Assembly: GCA_013180625.2 (NCBI GenBank)
Contig: SNVD02013723.1
Location: forward strand, 62,001-126,000
Length of the DNA: 64,000 nt
Direction of reading: 5' to 3'
Source of the DNA: Boswellia sacra
Taxonomy: Eukaryota; Streptophyta; Magnoliopsida; Sapindales; Burseraceae
The notes beneath the pieces were generated by a model that was given only the letters and a program-made list of their open reading frames with translations, did no database searches and was not told where the DNA came from. Both the position numbers and the translations under genes were made by a program. This document shows positions 51,601 through 64,000 of the stretch, piece by piece. Every line of letters begins with the position of its first letter. Position 1 is the first letter of the stretch.

Positions 51601-54600
51601 GATGAAACTGCTGCTGTTGCTGCAATTGATGATGTTGGAGCTGAATCTGACGTTGCTGCTGCAGATGAAGAGTCAAAAGATGTTCCAGATCAGGTGCAGG
51701 ATGGTTTGCCAACTGTTGGTGAAAAATTTTCTGACTTGGGACCTGTTCCAGAACAGATTCATTTAGGCGAGTATGGGGAGGAAACAAATTCCGCTGTTGG
51801 AGATGCTGTTGCTGTAATTGTTTTGACAGAAGCTGCTCAGCTAGATCAAAATGATCGGATTCCTGTTCCATGTGCCGCATATGGTGAGCAGCCATAGGAT
51901 CTTGATACACAATGGGGTCAGCAAGTGTGTTTTTCCTATAAACATCCGACCATGTCTCCACAGCAAGAGTAGGATCAGCCAAGGCACTGGATGGGGCCAT
52001 CCTTCCCATGGTAGAAGGTATATGTGTAGGTCTTCCTTGAGTTCCTTCAAGCTCAGACCACAGCAACCCAAAAGGATGCAACTTATTATCATTTTGAATT
52101 GGCATGCCAGATTCAATCAATTCAGTTGTACGAGAGGGAAGGGCACCAAAATCATGAATGCTTCCAGAAGATTTTACCACAGAATAGCCAGTATTTCCTG
52201 GTCTTCCAGGAAATAATATTTCTGGACAAGTAAAAATCGAACAATTAGCATGTGATACAGGGAGGACAATAAAATGGTCCAAGAAAAATCAATTTAAAAA
52301 TAAAAAGAAAAAAGACAGAAACCTTCATCATTTGCAGCAAAATCTTGAATGCTTTGACCCTCCGAACGAAGCAATTGCAAAGGAGTTTCAAACTGTGATA
52401 ATCCCGACTTATGATGCTGAGCTGAGGAGCTGTCAAACTCTGTCAACGGCTGGCACACATCTTTCACCAAGGATGAATCAGTAATTGCTGAAACATGAGC
52501 AGAAGCAGGTAAGGTAGTTTCTGAATTTCCTCCCAAAGTATCAAACTGTTCCAGCTCAGAATTCAGACCATTAGTTCTGACATTCGTATCTTTAGCTTTC
52601 AAATGAGGCATGACATCACCCAAACCTTGAAAGGGTGTTCCTTCAGGGGCATCAGCCAGTCGTACAAGCAAGTCTGTTCCAAAAAAACCTTGTTCAAACC
52701 ACGAAATAATGTCAGCACCAAGAAATGGTCCTTGAGTTATCCCCTGAGGATCAACGTAGTACAAAATTTGTTGTTCTGGTGGGGTACCCCTTAGCAAGTC
52801 TTTCCCTGTAACATTGCTTCCCACATGCTGCATATTACTACCCTGTTGCTGCTCAGATGATGCCATAACCAAAAGAGAGCCTGAATCATCAGGAAGCTTG
52901 GATCTGATGTCATAAGAAGCAGCAGACTCGATTTTATCAAACTGCGGCTGTTTGCTCATATCAGGGTCCTTCATTTGCCAGTTTTCACCAATGTATTCAT
53001 AAGCAGCATCAATGTCTGTGGCACTGCTAACATTATTGGCTTTTGAAGGAGCAGAGATCTGTCCGTCTAAGTCCAATGCAACATTTGAACTTGTGACTTT
53101 ATGTTCTTCATATTTCAACTCTCTTCCTGAAATAGCATTCATTCAATTTCTTTTAGTCATAGAGCAGGTGCAACTAACCTTATCTGAAGCTGTGGGTACT
53201 AGCTAGCTTAGCTAGTGTACAAGAGATCCTAGGATTGAATCTCACCCACACCAAGGTTGGAGAATTTAGTTTAACTTTGGAAAGGTCAGGGTAAGAGATG
53301 CAAATTTATTAGAAATGAATGAAAGAATCCAAATTTGATTTATAGAACTAAATTTTAGATATTACTTACCCTCCACCACATTCATATGTGAACCATAATT
53401 CTTCAAAGTACCATATGCATCATTTCCAGCTTCTTGCAATATAGCCTCATCAAGAGCTGCCGGGAGGACTCCATCTTCTCTATTAGTGGATTCCAAGTCT
53501 TCAGGAACTACAGAGGGAACAGGTTGGTAGACTCAGCCAACAAGTAAAGGAGCATAAGATCAGATTAAAAAGCCCAAAATATCAAATACCTAAAGCACAT
53601 TCAGCTGATCTCCCCGGTCCAAATGAGTTGCCTACCACCCCACTACTTGTGAGCTTTCCTTTCCATATTTCACTAAGGACAGCCTGTTAACAGAATCAGC
53701 ATAAACTTGAGGCATAAAATGGTAATCAATTAAAAGCACATTTTTTCCAGTTAACAAATAGCATAAAAGACAAGTAAAACTTAGTTTTTACCTCCTCTTC
53801 AGGATCAGGGGCAACGAAAGCCAATGGTTGAATAAAACCTACTTGAGTAATAGGGGATACTTCCTCCATGTTACCAGGCATGGTGGCAAAAGAAGGATCA
53901 ATCTTTCGCCTACGATAAATGTCTAGAAGCTTCCCCCTTGGGTAGCGAAAAGTATCAGCTGGGACACAGGGTTTCCCTGGGGCAGTTTCACCTTGGTAGG
54001 ACTGAACAGCACCAATGGGCCCCGCTGAAGAAGACCTCCCGATAACGTTTGACCTTCCTCGTCCAATAGTAAATCCCAAGTTTGAAACCTCCACTCGTCC
54101 TCTCTCAAGTCCAAAGCCAGGTGCAGGACGATAGGAACTTGAACCACCAGAATGGATATCCATCCTATGGCGCGGTCTCCATTTGTCACGAGCATCTGTG
54201 TCACGCTCAGAAGCTGATCTGTTGCTACTTGCGAAAGTTTGGTTGTCATTGTGAGAATCTTCCTTCTCCTTCTCCACATCAGTCCTCCTCTCATTTCGGG
54301 ATTCCTTCTCCTTGTCTTCAGGGCCCCACCTAGATGACCATTTACTATCACGCCGAGTATTACCATCATGCCACCGATCAGAGGAAGGTAAAGTTCTACT
54401 GTCAATTGTTTCTCTTGACGAAACATTATCTATGCGACGATCTACTTTCCTACGATCCCTTCTAACACCAAGTAAGCCAGTTTCTCTTTCCTCCTCACGC
54501 CAGCGACGGCTACTGTCACTGTCAGTGACACTCTTCCTCCAATCTTTTTTCTCCTCAGATCCTTCTAAACGCCAACTCTCCTTCTGATTGGAATCAATGG

Positions 54601-56412
54601 AGTTCCCAAGAGAGACAGAAATTGGAGCACGCACATCCTGTCATACCAAAAGAAAATCCAGAATTGTCCACTGAGCAATAGTTCACCTGACACGATGTGA
54701 ACTTGAAAAAGTCTACTATCATATAGATATTTAAGTCTATATGTTTATAATATCGGAATATGCTCTGCGGTTAAAGAAACTGGAAGAATAATGCAAAGAA
54801 AAAAAATTACATATTACTGGCGCTGAGTTGGATATGCTGTTAAAAACTATTGATTATCTTTAATAAACGAAACTGTACATCACTATAAAAAGTGAGTTGG
54901 TCCACATCCACATAAGAGAAAGAGAGATGGAGAAACTGCAAAAAAAAAAAGGACAAGCTAAGAAGAAAATTGTTCCTAGTTCCGGCAGATAATGGCTTCC
55001 CTCATGGCTTTCCATCATGTAATTGTAGCAGCGGAAGGATGGTGTAAGAACCTAAAAGCCCTAATAGATTAGCAAATTATAGAAAATTCTGACAAAACAT
55101 ATGTATAGCCTACACCGTGTTATGACTGTAGCCATTTCAGCAACATCATGAAAACAAAGGCTTAAGGCTCTCACTTGACAGTTACTCTTGTTGGCTGAGC
55201 CAATAGTTACTCAAATCAAGAAATTCTAAAAAACAAAAATGATCCTCACAACAATAATTTTAATCTAAATGAAAATAAGCTACACTACTAAACATCATTA
55301 CAGTAATAATGAGCTCAACAAAGTCCTAATGCAAATAAGACACTCCAAGCACATGACGGACCTAATGCATAGGCACAGGGGAGAAATCAAAGAGCAATTT
55401 TCTCCATCCCCTTATACAACCTAGAAGAAAAACAGACCTAATGCATATACCATCGGGTCCTCAACAAGCAAAATATTTATAAGTAACTTGATCAACACAG
55501 AGGGGATGCCGGAAATTAAAGAAAACAGATCCCATAACACTTTCAGACACATCTAGTGACTGATAATTTACAGAGCCAATATGCAGGATAATAGTGTTGG
55601 CTATGAAGTGACGATATAGAAATAACAATAGAAATTAAACAAAACAAAGATTAGAAATGTACCATCTTAGTTTCACTTGGCTTCGCATAAAGCCACTGAG
55701 GAGACAACGGAATGCTGCTTTCTGATGCCAATTGATCTGCGGCCATTAACATTGCAGAGCATGTTATTTTTTTAAAAAAAAAGACAAAAAAAACAATAAT
55801 ATTACTAATAAATCAACTTAACCAGATGAGAGGGAAAGTGTTCCACCTTTGGAATCATCAAGTAGCCCGATTTGGGATTTATCGTCGTTTCCTCCCGACA
55901 TGCCCCCTGGCATAACATGAAAGAAAGGAATTGGAGCACAGAAACAATAAATAGATAAATAATGTTTTCAATTTCCACTAAAAATTTGAGCTAATACAAG
56001 GCAAGAATCAGCAGTAAGTGACATGGAAAGAGATTTGCAGATTGACTTGATTGAAATTCAAATTCAAAAACTGAACTCATCAATGCCGGGAAAAAATGTC
56101 ACATTGTAAGGAACACTAATAAAAATTCGAAATAGAATCAATCAATCAACCAATCAGATGAAGATTTAAAAAAAAAAAACCCTAATTAAAAAAGCCAATC
56201 TTTGACACCAACAAAAAAAAGGCAAAATGGACCAAAAACTTAAGAGGGTAACGAGGTCAGATCAATGAATCAGAAACCCACATTAAGGAGAAAATGAATC
56301 GAATAAAAAAATTTCAAAAACAAAAAAAAAGGAAACCTTTAGGGGTCCAGGGATGATCAGAGAGTTTAGAAGAGAGGAGATCGTCAGGTAGATCAAACTT
56401 GCCTTGAGCCAT
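48623..56412 (-). CDS. GYF-domain protein (plant SMY2/GIGYF type)
   Basis: Eleven exons in transcription order: 56337-56412, 55823-55906, 55663-55736, 53792-54637, 53590-53683, 53370-53507, 52323-53126, 50053-52221, 49915-49966, 49208-49347 and 48623-48948; 1600 residues. The start [13 protein letters not shown] and end [19 protein letters not shown] match plant GYF proteins. The GYF domain lies at about 555-615 ([15 protein letters not shown]...WFEQGFFG) and binds proline-rich partners. Near residue 310, [14 protein letters not shown] contains Y-x4-L-L, the eIF4E/4EHP-binding form found in animal GIGYF proteins. The region before it is rich in Arg, Asp and Glu; the 2.2-kb exon encodes a long Gln-rich stretch. 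Family members (for example EXA1/MUSE11, PSIG1) act in mRNA translation control, immunity and cell death. The closest relative is probably the AT1G24300/AT1G27430 type, by recall. Confidence 0.93.
49771..49826. repeat. TG microsatellite joined to a long G run, in a GYF intron
   Basis: About ten TG units are followed by a run of about 15 G and further G blocks (GCGCGGGGGGCGGCC). The plus strand could form a G-quadruplex. Confidence 0.85.
53195..53290 (+). mobile_element. SINE-like fragment in a GYF intron
   Basis: AGCTAGCTTAGCTAGTGTAC followed by GATCCTAGGATTGAATCTCA resembles boxes A and B of tRNA-derived plant SINEs. No clear tail or target duplication. Confidence 0.35.
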
Positions 56413-59165
56413 CGGAGGGCGGAGAAGTATTTGGATAGTTAAGAAAAGAGTGAAGATCGAAGAGAGAGAGAGGGAGTGATTGGAGTAACAAGGAATACCC
56501 AAGTAAAGAAGAAGAGGCCGAGGCCTGATTCAACAGGGAATTGTTTGTTTGGAAAGTTATTGTTTGTCCAACACACACACAAGGAAAGAAAGAGAGACAG
56601 ACAAGGATAGATAGATAGTAGAGAGAAAGGAAGGAAGCAAGGAAGGAAGCAAGGAAGAGAAGGGCAAGGAGGGTTTGGGTGGTCAGAACAGCCGAATCAA
56701 CTACTCGACTTATGTCAATAATCCCTCCCCACCTTGCTTTTCAATTATGTTATAATTTGTATTCTATTATTATTATTGTCGTCATTATATGCTTTTAATT
56801 GGTTCAAATTATGCATCGTTTATATAAAATTTTATTAGATGTTACTCCTATCCCTATATAATTTAATAAACATAAATAATTAATTATTTATATTTGTTAA
56901 CCAATTTTTTTTAACAGAAAGTCCAGGTAGATAAATGTAATTTTATTTTTTTCATTTATTAATAATGTTTTAAGTTGTATACCTAACACTTCATTCATTT
57001 CTTTTATCAATAGCTGATAAACTTTCCTAAATTTTTGAAGAATATTTTTTGAAAGAGTTGATGGAGAAGCTCCAAAGAAAGACTCTGTCATCTCGTTCAA
57101 AGATATCTATAGTACGATTGGCAATTCTTTTTTGCTCTTTTCAGATAGATATTTTGTGCAAAAAGTGGCCCTTTATTTGGTACATAATTTAAAAATAAAG
57201 AGATATATCAAATAGTTCTAACTTGGTACAATTTTCGTAATTATTTTCAGATGTTCAGAGAATTTGGATTAAGAATTGTAAGTCATCAGAAATGTCTGAT
57301 GTCCGAGTAACGTCCCGGTGATTTTCCTTAGTGAGTTCAAAAGTTTGGAGTTTGGACCATAATAAGAATTCAGGTTATTAGCTCCGATCCGGGCCATACA
57401 AATAGAATCACTTCAACACAGGATAAAACATAACGAGGCCACAATAATGGGCCGCCCATTTTCAGGGTCCTCCAGGATCCAACCACGTCTGCGATGCAAT
57501 TCTTGGGATTGTCTCTCTCCCAGCAAAATCTATCAATATCTTCATCAGACCCTAATTATGATAGCATTAAATTATGATAATAACCAAGAGATTCTTTATT
57601 CTCTTGAATTTTGACTGCTTTAGTCTAATTCAAACTTAAATAACATAAATAGCTTTAGAGATTCTGATTTCTTTTGAGTTTTACCTTGCTCAGTCAACTT
57701 CAATCAAACTATACAAATAGCCTCCTATAAGTTAAACCTAACTAGACTTTCAAAATATTAAATATTTTGCTACATTATCAAACAGCCCTCCAACTTGATA
57801 TTTTTTTCATATTTCTGCCTAATATTCCCTAGCTCTCCATCAGGACCATTTTCACTGGTCACTGAATGCTTTGATCTCATCTTGGTGTCCACAACCCACA
57901 TCGAGAATTATTGGCAGAATCCTGAAGATAACAATCGATCAAGGAAATGATTTTACATAGTTTCGATATACACAGAAAATGCCATTTTGCTAGAACATGA
58001 AATTGATTTGAGCCAGTCGAGCAGATTGTTTTGTAAACTTTTTGATAGGGCAAGGGAAGAGTCGGAGATGATGCATCATCAACACCTACAACCCTAATTC
58101 AGCCAAGACTGTCTATAAACCACAAACATATATATAGAATGTTGATGTTGCTGGAACAAGATGAAGTTTGCATTCTAACTACAACTTGGGTGTTCCTATT
58201 CCCTCCAAACAAGGGAAACAGATATGCAGAGGGGAAGTGTTTACAGAATCGATAGAAATATGGTCCTGCTCACTAGTCTAACTCATGTCTCCTACTTCTA
58301 GCCAAATCCCTCTCCAGTTGCTCAAATCTTAGGTAATGTATTCCCAGAATTCAACATATTCAACAAGTCAACAAACAAGCGGTTCTATCACATGTCATAG
58401 AACGTCTCTTGCAACCTGCTAGAGTGAATGAAAAAGCAATTCCTAAATGCAAAAATAGCTAAATTTAAGTTCTTGCCAACAATAACGATGTCGTAATTCA
58501 AAGCAGAAACAAAAGTCAGAACAAATAGGATGAAAGCTGTGACCACAAAACTCCTACATTACTTGGCTGTTAAAGGTCACTATTCAAAATAGAAAGCATT
58601 ACCCAACAATCCCACAACAGTTTCTAGTTATAGTACATCATGCTATTGTTGTCTTAAAAAACCATTGTTAATCAGCGACGATGAAGTCCAGCGACAAATT
58701 TTAAATTTCAAATATTTCCACACTGGCGTCAATATTATTTATAAAGCATCACAATCTTATCCTCTCATCGTACATTTGAGGCACGGTCACATATCCAGTC
58801 CTAGCTCGTGATGATGTAACTCAGAATTTCACTTAATTGATTTAAATTAAGTAAATGATCATTCAAAATATGACATCCTGAAGGTTCTGTAAACTCATAG
58901 ATAGTTATGTGACATGATTTTGTTTCCTTTCTATCAATCAAAATCTTGAAATTTAGCTAGAACGAAAAATCAAATCACGAAACAGTCTTGAATCATTTTC
59001 CACGACACCTGAATTTTTCACTGCTAAAGCTATATATCAATGGAGAAAAGATTTTTACTGCATCAGAATCCAACATCAAAGTTACAAACATCAAGACCGA
59101 AAAGAAAGAAAGAAACACATGCGCATTTCAATCAAAATCAAACAAAATCATTCATCCTAAACTCA
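56413..59165. other. GYF promoter side and intergenic DNA up to the BAG gene end
   Basis: The first 300 bases are purine-rich with GAGA and GGAAGG repeats (56460-56665) and are probably the GYF leader and promoter, read from the minus strand. The rest has no supported gene; the last part includes the BAG gene 3' UTR. Confidence 0.5.
56580..56665. repeat. Purine repeat tract (GGAAGCAA / GATA units)
   Basis: Imperfect GATA and GGAAGGAAGCAA units form a purine tract about 170-250 bases upstream of the GYF start codon. Confidence 0.75.
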
Positions 59166-60215
59166 CTATCTCTTCCCGCATTTCTTGTTATCCGGTGTCG
59201 TTTCAGAACCATCAACAGTCCCAGCAGCCTGCCTCTTCTTCTTCTTCCTCAACCTCTCACACATAAAAGCCTTCTCCAGCTGCCCAACCCTCTGCGACAA
59301 GGAGCTCAGCAACCTCGTCTGCATTTCGTTCCTCTCGAACAACTGAGCCATCAAATCCATCATCTTCTCGTTATCCTCCATCATCCTCTCCAGCAACTCT
59401 CTATTGCTCGCATTCTCCTCCCCTGTTCTCGACACCTCACGAGTTTCTTTCTCGACCACTTCAACTTGATTGGTTTCTATATCATCGATTTCTTGCTTCG
59501 ATGACCGACTGTCATCCTCTTCACAAGCTTCGGTCAAACTTGGTAGATGACACTCAGTCTGACTCGTTCCCACACTCTCCTCAGGTTCCGGACAATCACT
59601 CACTGATGGCATCACATCGTAATTTTCCACAACCTCTCGTTCTTCCTCTTCCACGTCGTCGTTTTGATCGTTCTTGACAATTTCCTTATCATCATCATCC
59701 ACCACGACTTCAGCATTTTCTTCTGTACACTCTGTCGCCATTACCGTCTGTTCAACCGCTTCCACAACATTCTCACCGTTATCGTCGCCGTTACTAGAAG
59801 CAACAGCATCAAGAGCTTCCTGCAGAGATATCGCTTTCTTAATAACCGTCTTTCTGCACTCCCGAACTCCGGAATCAACTCCTCTAACCGAATCCAACTT
59901 CAAAAGCAAACTCATCAACATCTCGTTAACTCTCAGCCTCTCTTTACCGTCTCTTCGGATCAACTCGACAGTCTCTTCCTTGGCCATCCTCCGCTCGATC
60001 TCCTCCACTTGGCTTCTGATCTCCGCGATCTTCTTCACGCTTTTCCTCACCAGGAACCCTCGGAAAACCTTCTGGATCTTGACGGCCGAAGCGGATCTAT
60101 CTACCAGCGGGTGCTCCGAACGGACATAGTGGACGGGGATTTCTCTCACAGTCGGAGCCTTGCGAGGGCCAGACGGTAAGTTCCAGTAGCTTCCATAGAG
60201 TGGATGCGCATTCAT
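59166..60215 (-). CDS. BAG-domain co-chaperone with calmodulin-binding IQ motif
   Basis: Single exon. The start used is the ATG at 60215 (MNAHPLYGSYWNLP), giving 349 residues. The frame also opens with an ATG at 60359 (397 residues), but a TATATAT motif sits inside that extension about 95 bases before 60215, arguing for the shorter form. An IQ motif (VKIQKVFRGFLVRKSVKKI) near residue 45 is followed by a BAG-type helix region (about 65-150) with EEIERRMAKEETVELIRRD. A long acidic middle and a basic C-terminal tail (RLRKKKKRQ) follow. Plant BAG proteins with an IQ motif bind calmodulin and Hsp70 and act in stress and senescence; BAG5 is mitochondrial. If the longer start is used, its basic, hydroxyl-rich 48 residues could be a targeting peptide. 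Exact orthologue (BAG5 or other) is uncertain. Confidence 0.85.
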   Translation of the reverse strand: MNAHPLYGSYWNLPSGPRKAPTVREIPVHYVRSEHPLVDRSASAVKIQKVFRGFLVRKSVKKIAEIRSQVEEIERRMAKEETVELIRRDGKERLRVNEMLMSLLLKLDSVRGVDSGVRECRKTVIKKAISLQEALDAVASSNGDDNGENVVEAVEQTVMATECTEENAEVVVDDDDKEIVKNDQNDDVEEEEREVVENYDVMPSVSDCPEPEESVGTSQTECHLPSLTEACEEDDSRSSKQEIDDIETNQVEVVEKETREVSRTGEENASNRELLERMMEDNEKMMDLMAQLFERNEMQTRLLSSLSQRVGQLEKAFMCERLRKKKKRQAAGTVDGSETTPDNKKCGKR

Positions 60216-60308
60216 AATTCTAGTCGAACAACAGAAAGCTTTTTTTCTTGAAGGTGTTTTTTGTGAATTTGTTTTGGTAATGATGGAAGGGAAGGGATTG
60301 GTAGGGAG

Positions 60309-60317
60309 AGATATATA
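60309..60317 (-). promoter_or_regulatory. TATA box of the BAG gene
   Basis: On the minus strand the sequence reads CTATATATC, about 95 bases before the ATG at 60215, a standard spacing for a leader of about 65 bases. Confidence 0.5.
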
Positions 60318-60359
60318 GAGAAGTAAGTTTGTTGTTCTTGAAAGTTCGAGAAGATTCAT

Positions 60360-61711
60360 GGAGGGAAGAGGAAGATATTTTGGGGATAAAAAGTCTGACC
60401 GTTTTAGGTTCTAGATTAGTGGAGATTCTTCTTTCATTTTAGCGCGGGAGTAGGGCCGCGCCGTTTCTTCTGGAACTAAAATAAAAGAAGATAAGAAAGG
60501 AGGGACGTGAAGCTCAAGTAAATCAAGCCTTCCGGACTGGACTAAACCGATCTCCCATTGCTCTTTGCTTTTAGACCCGATTTGTCGACTTCATCTGCCC
60601 TGCCCACCCTTCTCACTCCTCAGTCTCGTACAAGGAAAAGAACGGTGATACAGTTAAAATTAGAATTAGAATCACGCTGCTTGCAAATGATTTTTATAAA
60701 TACATAAAATATCATTATAATTTATTATATTAAATATTTAATTAATATTATTTAATATTAATATTAATATTAATTTATTTAATTATGTCATGTAATATCT
60801 GTTTCACGAGTGAATGTATATACGAAAGTTATAAAAGTAATATTACTCATTATCTCATGGTATGATTTATTTTGATAAAATTATATTAAATACATATTAT
60901 TTAAGATATAATTTGATTTATATATATATTATTTATATAAAAAAGTTATGTCAAAATATCTATTTTTATATTTAATAATATAAATGGTATCAGTAAACTA
61001 ATTAACTAGTAACCAACTTTTTTTTTGGTGATGATATTAGTTTTTAACATAATTTAAAATTTAAAATAATTCTACATCAACAATTAACTATTCTTACATC
61101 CTAAATTGACAAAATTCTACTAAAATTATAATTATCTTATTCATTTTTATATTTTCATTTTCTAGTAAATATTTTATTAATTTTTATTTTTTATTTTCTA
61201 GTAAATTTTTATCAACTCAAATAGGTTATAGATGTAACATTACTCTAAAAATTAAACGACAAGTTAAATACAACAAGGTTGATTAAAAATCGCCACTTTT
61301 TGTTCTGGATGATTTTGATTTCTTGGTTTGAACATAATGGATATTATATTGTGAAAATGCTTTAAAATATATAATCGAATTGCTGTAGAAAATTGCCAAT
61401 AATTTTAATACTATTTTCAAATAAAGAGGTAACGATTAATAAATTCCAGAGATATAACCCTCAAAGGAAGAAAAAGAATTACACTAACAAGTAACAACTT
61501 CTTTTATTTTAAAAAAAATAAAGAAAACATATAAATTGATTTAGTATTATAGCAGCTCCTAAAAATCTTATAACAAAGGTTCGGAGATTGAAGTACTGAA
61601 TTTTATAACTAATTACATATCATGTTTTATATATAACATACTTTCAAAGAGAAACAGAAAATAATATACATTATTAGCAAGCACAAACTTTTGTTCTTGA
61701 CAAATAGCTAG
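60360..61711. other. BAG promoter region and AT-rich intergenic DNA
   Basis: GC-richer DNA at about 60360-60640 is likely the BAG promoter. From 60660 to 61680 the DNA is extremely AT-rich without a gene. Confidence 0.5.
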
Positions 61712-63808
61712 TCAGAGGACATTCATTCGGGTTGGTAATTTTATGCCCGCTCTTTTCAAAAGTTCGTTGGAAGCTTGTTTTGCCGCTGATATAATAGCCC
61801 TCTGTCCCATTAAAATTTTGCGTTAATAAGAAAGCCCAGAGATTCTTAAACACAGAGACAATAGAGGATATAATGTTCACAAAAATATTATATCCGAAGA
61901 GTGCACTGAAAAAGGAAATTTTAAAATTAAAAAATTAAAAATAAAAACTGCACAATACCTCATCCACATTCAAAATTTTCTTATCCTTCATAATCCACTG
62001 GCCGTTGCACATCACAGAGATGAGATTCTCAGTTCGCATGCAATAAACAAGGCTGGAAATGCTGCAATTGATAAAGCCAAATACAAATGCAACTAGTGCA
62101 ATTACTTCCGCAGGCTTAAAAAAATGCAATGGATACATAAATCTAAACAAAAAAATCCAGCTGGTGAACAACAAGAAAAGAGTAAGTAGAGAATTGTTTC
62201 TTATATTGTCAATGATTAGTCCTTGCAACTTCAGTTTATCAAATAATTGCTCATAACTGGGATAACTTCAGATCAGAGTCCCATGATGCCCTTCATTCAT
62301 ATCACCAAATGCAGTCAATCACAAAACAAACATTGAGGATAAGTTTGAAAGGGAAAACAGAACATCTTTGTTCATAACAGGCTGAGATCAAGCAAATCAA
62401 TGGAGCAGTTAAAGTTCACATTGTCAAAATACATAGCATATGTTTCCAGTATACCAGTCATGAACAGGAACCATTGGCCAAGAGAAATGATCAATCACAA
62501 CCATATCAGCCTACAAAATCATCATCAGAAATATCTGTAAGCCTCAATTGTCCAGAAAGCAAACAGAAGAGCTAGTAATTTTATAACAGAGAATATGAAC
62601 TTAAATGTAGTTCAGTAATAAAAGAGTAACAAATCAACACAGTTATCTAACCTTTTTCTCAACCTCAAGTGACCCTATTTCATTGTCCCAAAGAACTGAT
62701 TTTGCACCATTTATTGTGGCCATTCTCAGGACTGTCTCAGCAGGTAGAGCTGTAGGATCAGTCATTCCATTTGCAAACACTTCCCGTCCTTTGTTAATTA
62801 AAGAAGCTAGATACATCTCATCAACTGAAAAAAGGCACATTCATAGATAGTTTACTAAGCAATTACTAGCCCTATTAGACTTCTTAAGATTTGAGAAATT
62901 CTCTTTACCATCAATTAACTTAGGAATAACTGAGAAAATTTCAGCTAAGTTACTCCAAGGCAAGCAGACAAAAGGAAGTTTGCAATATCTTTACAGACCC
63001 TCTCACTTCTGGTCTTTACAGATTGGCACATTTTTCTCGTCAATTTTCTGCTTATTAAGGTTGTGAGTTACAAGTATTTTAAGATACATATGCAAAGAAC
63101 CACCTAGAAATCTAGTATTACCAAGTACAGAAGAGAGTGAGAACAAGAAAGCAAGACTCATAAGGAAAACAAACCAATGCTCATTCTATTATTTGATGGT
63201 GCCCCATCTGTTCCTAAGGAGACACAGATATCAGCATCAAGCATCTCCTTTATAGGTGCAAGTCCAAGCATACGCATTGCAGCAGCAGGGCAGTAAGATA
63301 CTTTTACCCCAGCCTTTGAGAGGAAACCAATCTGAAAATAACATGATGACAACTAGAACATATTACAGTCATGGTTCATCATGAGTACATAGTTAATAAG
63401 ACATATAAAGCATCAACATTTATGAAATTACAATAGTCACTTCCAAGGTTTTCAGTCGCCATCCATATTTGCTTCCTGTTAGGGAACCACTGACACAAAA
63501 TCCTTTTTTGTTTAAGGCAAATTGAAAAATGGGCCTTGTCAAATGCTTTTTGTTGCAGGAAAGTACTGATTCCATCTTTGATTTTGTATAAGAGCTGGTA
63601 CTTATAATGAAAACACTGTGCAGCACTAACTAAGAGGAAAAAAAAAAACAAAAAAAAATACTACCTCAGTGTCATTGACCCAAACCGTATGAGCTGAGAG
63701 TAAGTTCTTATGCAGGAATCCTATCTTGTCCAAGTACGTAACCGTCCCATGCTCAACATCTCGAGTATTCGTCACGAGTTGATTCTCATATGGTATCTCT
63801 GCAACATG
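61712..63808 (-). CDS. Deaminase-type amidohydrolase (TRZ/ATZ, MTA/SAH deaminase-like), 5' part missing
   Basis: The gene runs off the right edge, so the N-terminal exons are absent. Visible exons in transcription order: 63665-63808, 63175-63331, 62652-62824, 62455-62510, 61959-62061 and 61712-61801 (stop at 61712-61714). The exon phases join cleanly to about 240 residues. HVAEIPYEN gives a metal-ligand His, LLSAHTVWVND a second, and SLGTDGAPSNN the catalytic Asp, as in amidohydrolases that deaminate methylthioadenosine, adenosylhomocysteine or guanine. VEKKADMVVIDHF and CNGQWIMKD are the usual C-terminal beta-sandwich features. The first acceptor (63808) is slightly ambiguous. The substrate in plants cannot be told from this fragment. 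Confidence 0.82.
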
Positions 63809-64000
63809 CTTAACATAGGAAAAGCAGCACAAATTTTGAAAACAGATTCTCGTGGAATCCATGCCTACCCTACTTTGTTAGACTTTATACAGAAGTCTCC
63901 ATGCTTAGACTGAATAGTTTAAGTGAAGAAAGAAATAAGGATCATTATTTTTTCTTTTTTCTATAAAGAAAGCCTCTCAAACTAACTTTAGGTCCATATC
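63809..64000. other. Intron of the truncated deaminase-like gene
   Basis: No exon was recognised here. The next upstream exon should lie beyond the window. Confidence 0.5.

Noticed and set aside
49736..52282. 848-codon open frame as an independent gene
   Set aside because: It is the large GYF exon (50053-52221) read through the flanking introns; splice sites and phases connect it to the rest of the gene.
59664..60179. Plus-strand frames of 151 and 171 codons opposite the BAG gene
   Set aside because: They are antisense shadows of the biased codon use in the BAG coding region.

Overview
This window is nuclear DNA from a flowering plant, most likely a eudicot. The genes are split by many short GT/AG introns, the intergenic DNA is AT-rich and full of small transposable elements, and the proteins belong to plant-only families (TCP, HIPP, DUF761, plastid G6PDH). 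Species cannot be fixed from the sequence alone.

Eleven genes can be modelled. In order: a two-domain heavy-metal isoprenylated protein (1005-2310, +); an OTU-type deubiquitinase (7442-9586, +); a DUF4408/DUF761-type membrane protein (11807-12430, +); a plastidic P2-type glucose-6-phosphate dehydrogenase with 10 exons (15207-19090, +); a small defensin-like secreted peptide (20442-20645, +); a class I TCP transcription factor (23175-24053, +); an ACR-type protein with four ACT domains (31483-34175, +); a chloroplast cyclophilin close to CYP20-2 (38498-42330, -); an amidohydrolase-2 family protein (44438-48062, +); a 1600-residue GYF-domain protein (48623-56412, -); and an IQ/BAG co-chaperone (59166-60215, -). 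A twelfth gene, a deaminase-type amidohydrolase (61712 to beyond the right edge, -), is cut by the window end. Splice phases were checked exon by exon for the multi-exon genes, and every model gives a whole number of codons.

The genes do not form one pathway. G6PDH and the CYP20-2-like gene are, from memory, neighbours in Arabidopsis (AT5G13110/AT5G13120), and a second Arabidopsis G6PDH gene (AT1G24280) lies next to a GYF gene (AT1G24300), so this looks like a conserved ancestral block expanded by insertions.

The space between genes holds clear mobile-element structure. There is a 3.4-kb solo LTR with a 5-bp target duplication, inserted into an older repeat. There is a 1.7-kb composite of two hAT-like elements sharing one outer 8-bp target duplication, and a 153-bp Mutator-type MITE with 9-bp target duplications and nested palindromes. 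Several inverted-repeat MITEs, a TRIM-like remnant and several perfect tandem duplications are also present. No CRISPR, operon or other prokaryotic feature is present, and I found no convincing wholly new system. The most unusual items are the composite hAT block, the nested-palindrome MITE and a GC-rich segment of foreign composition inside an amidohydrolase intron.
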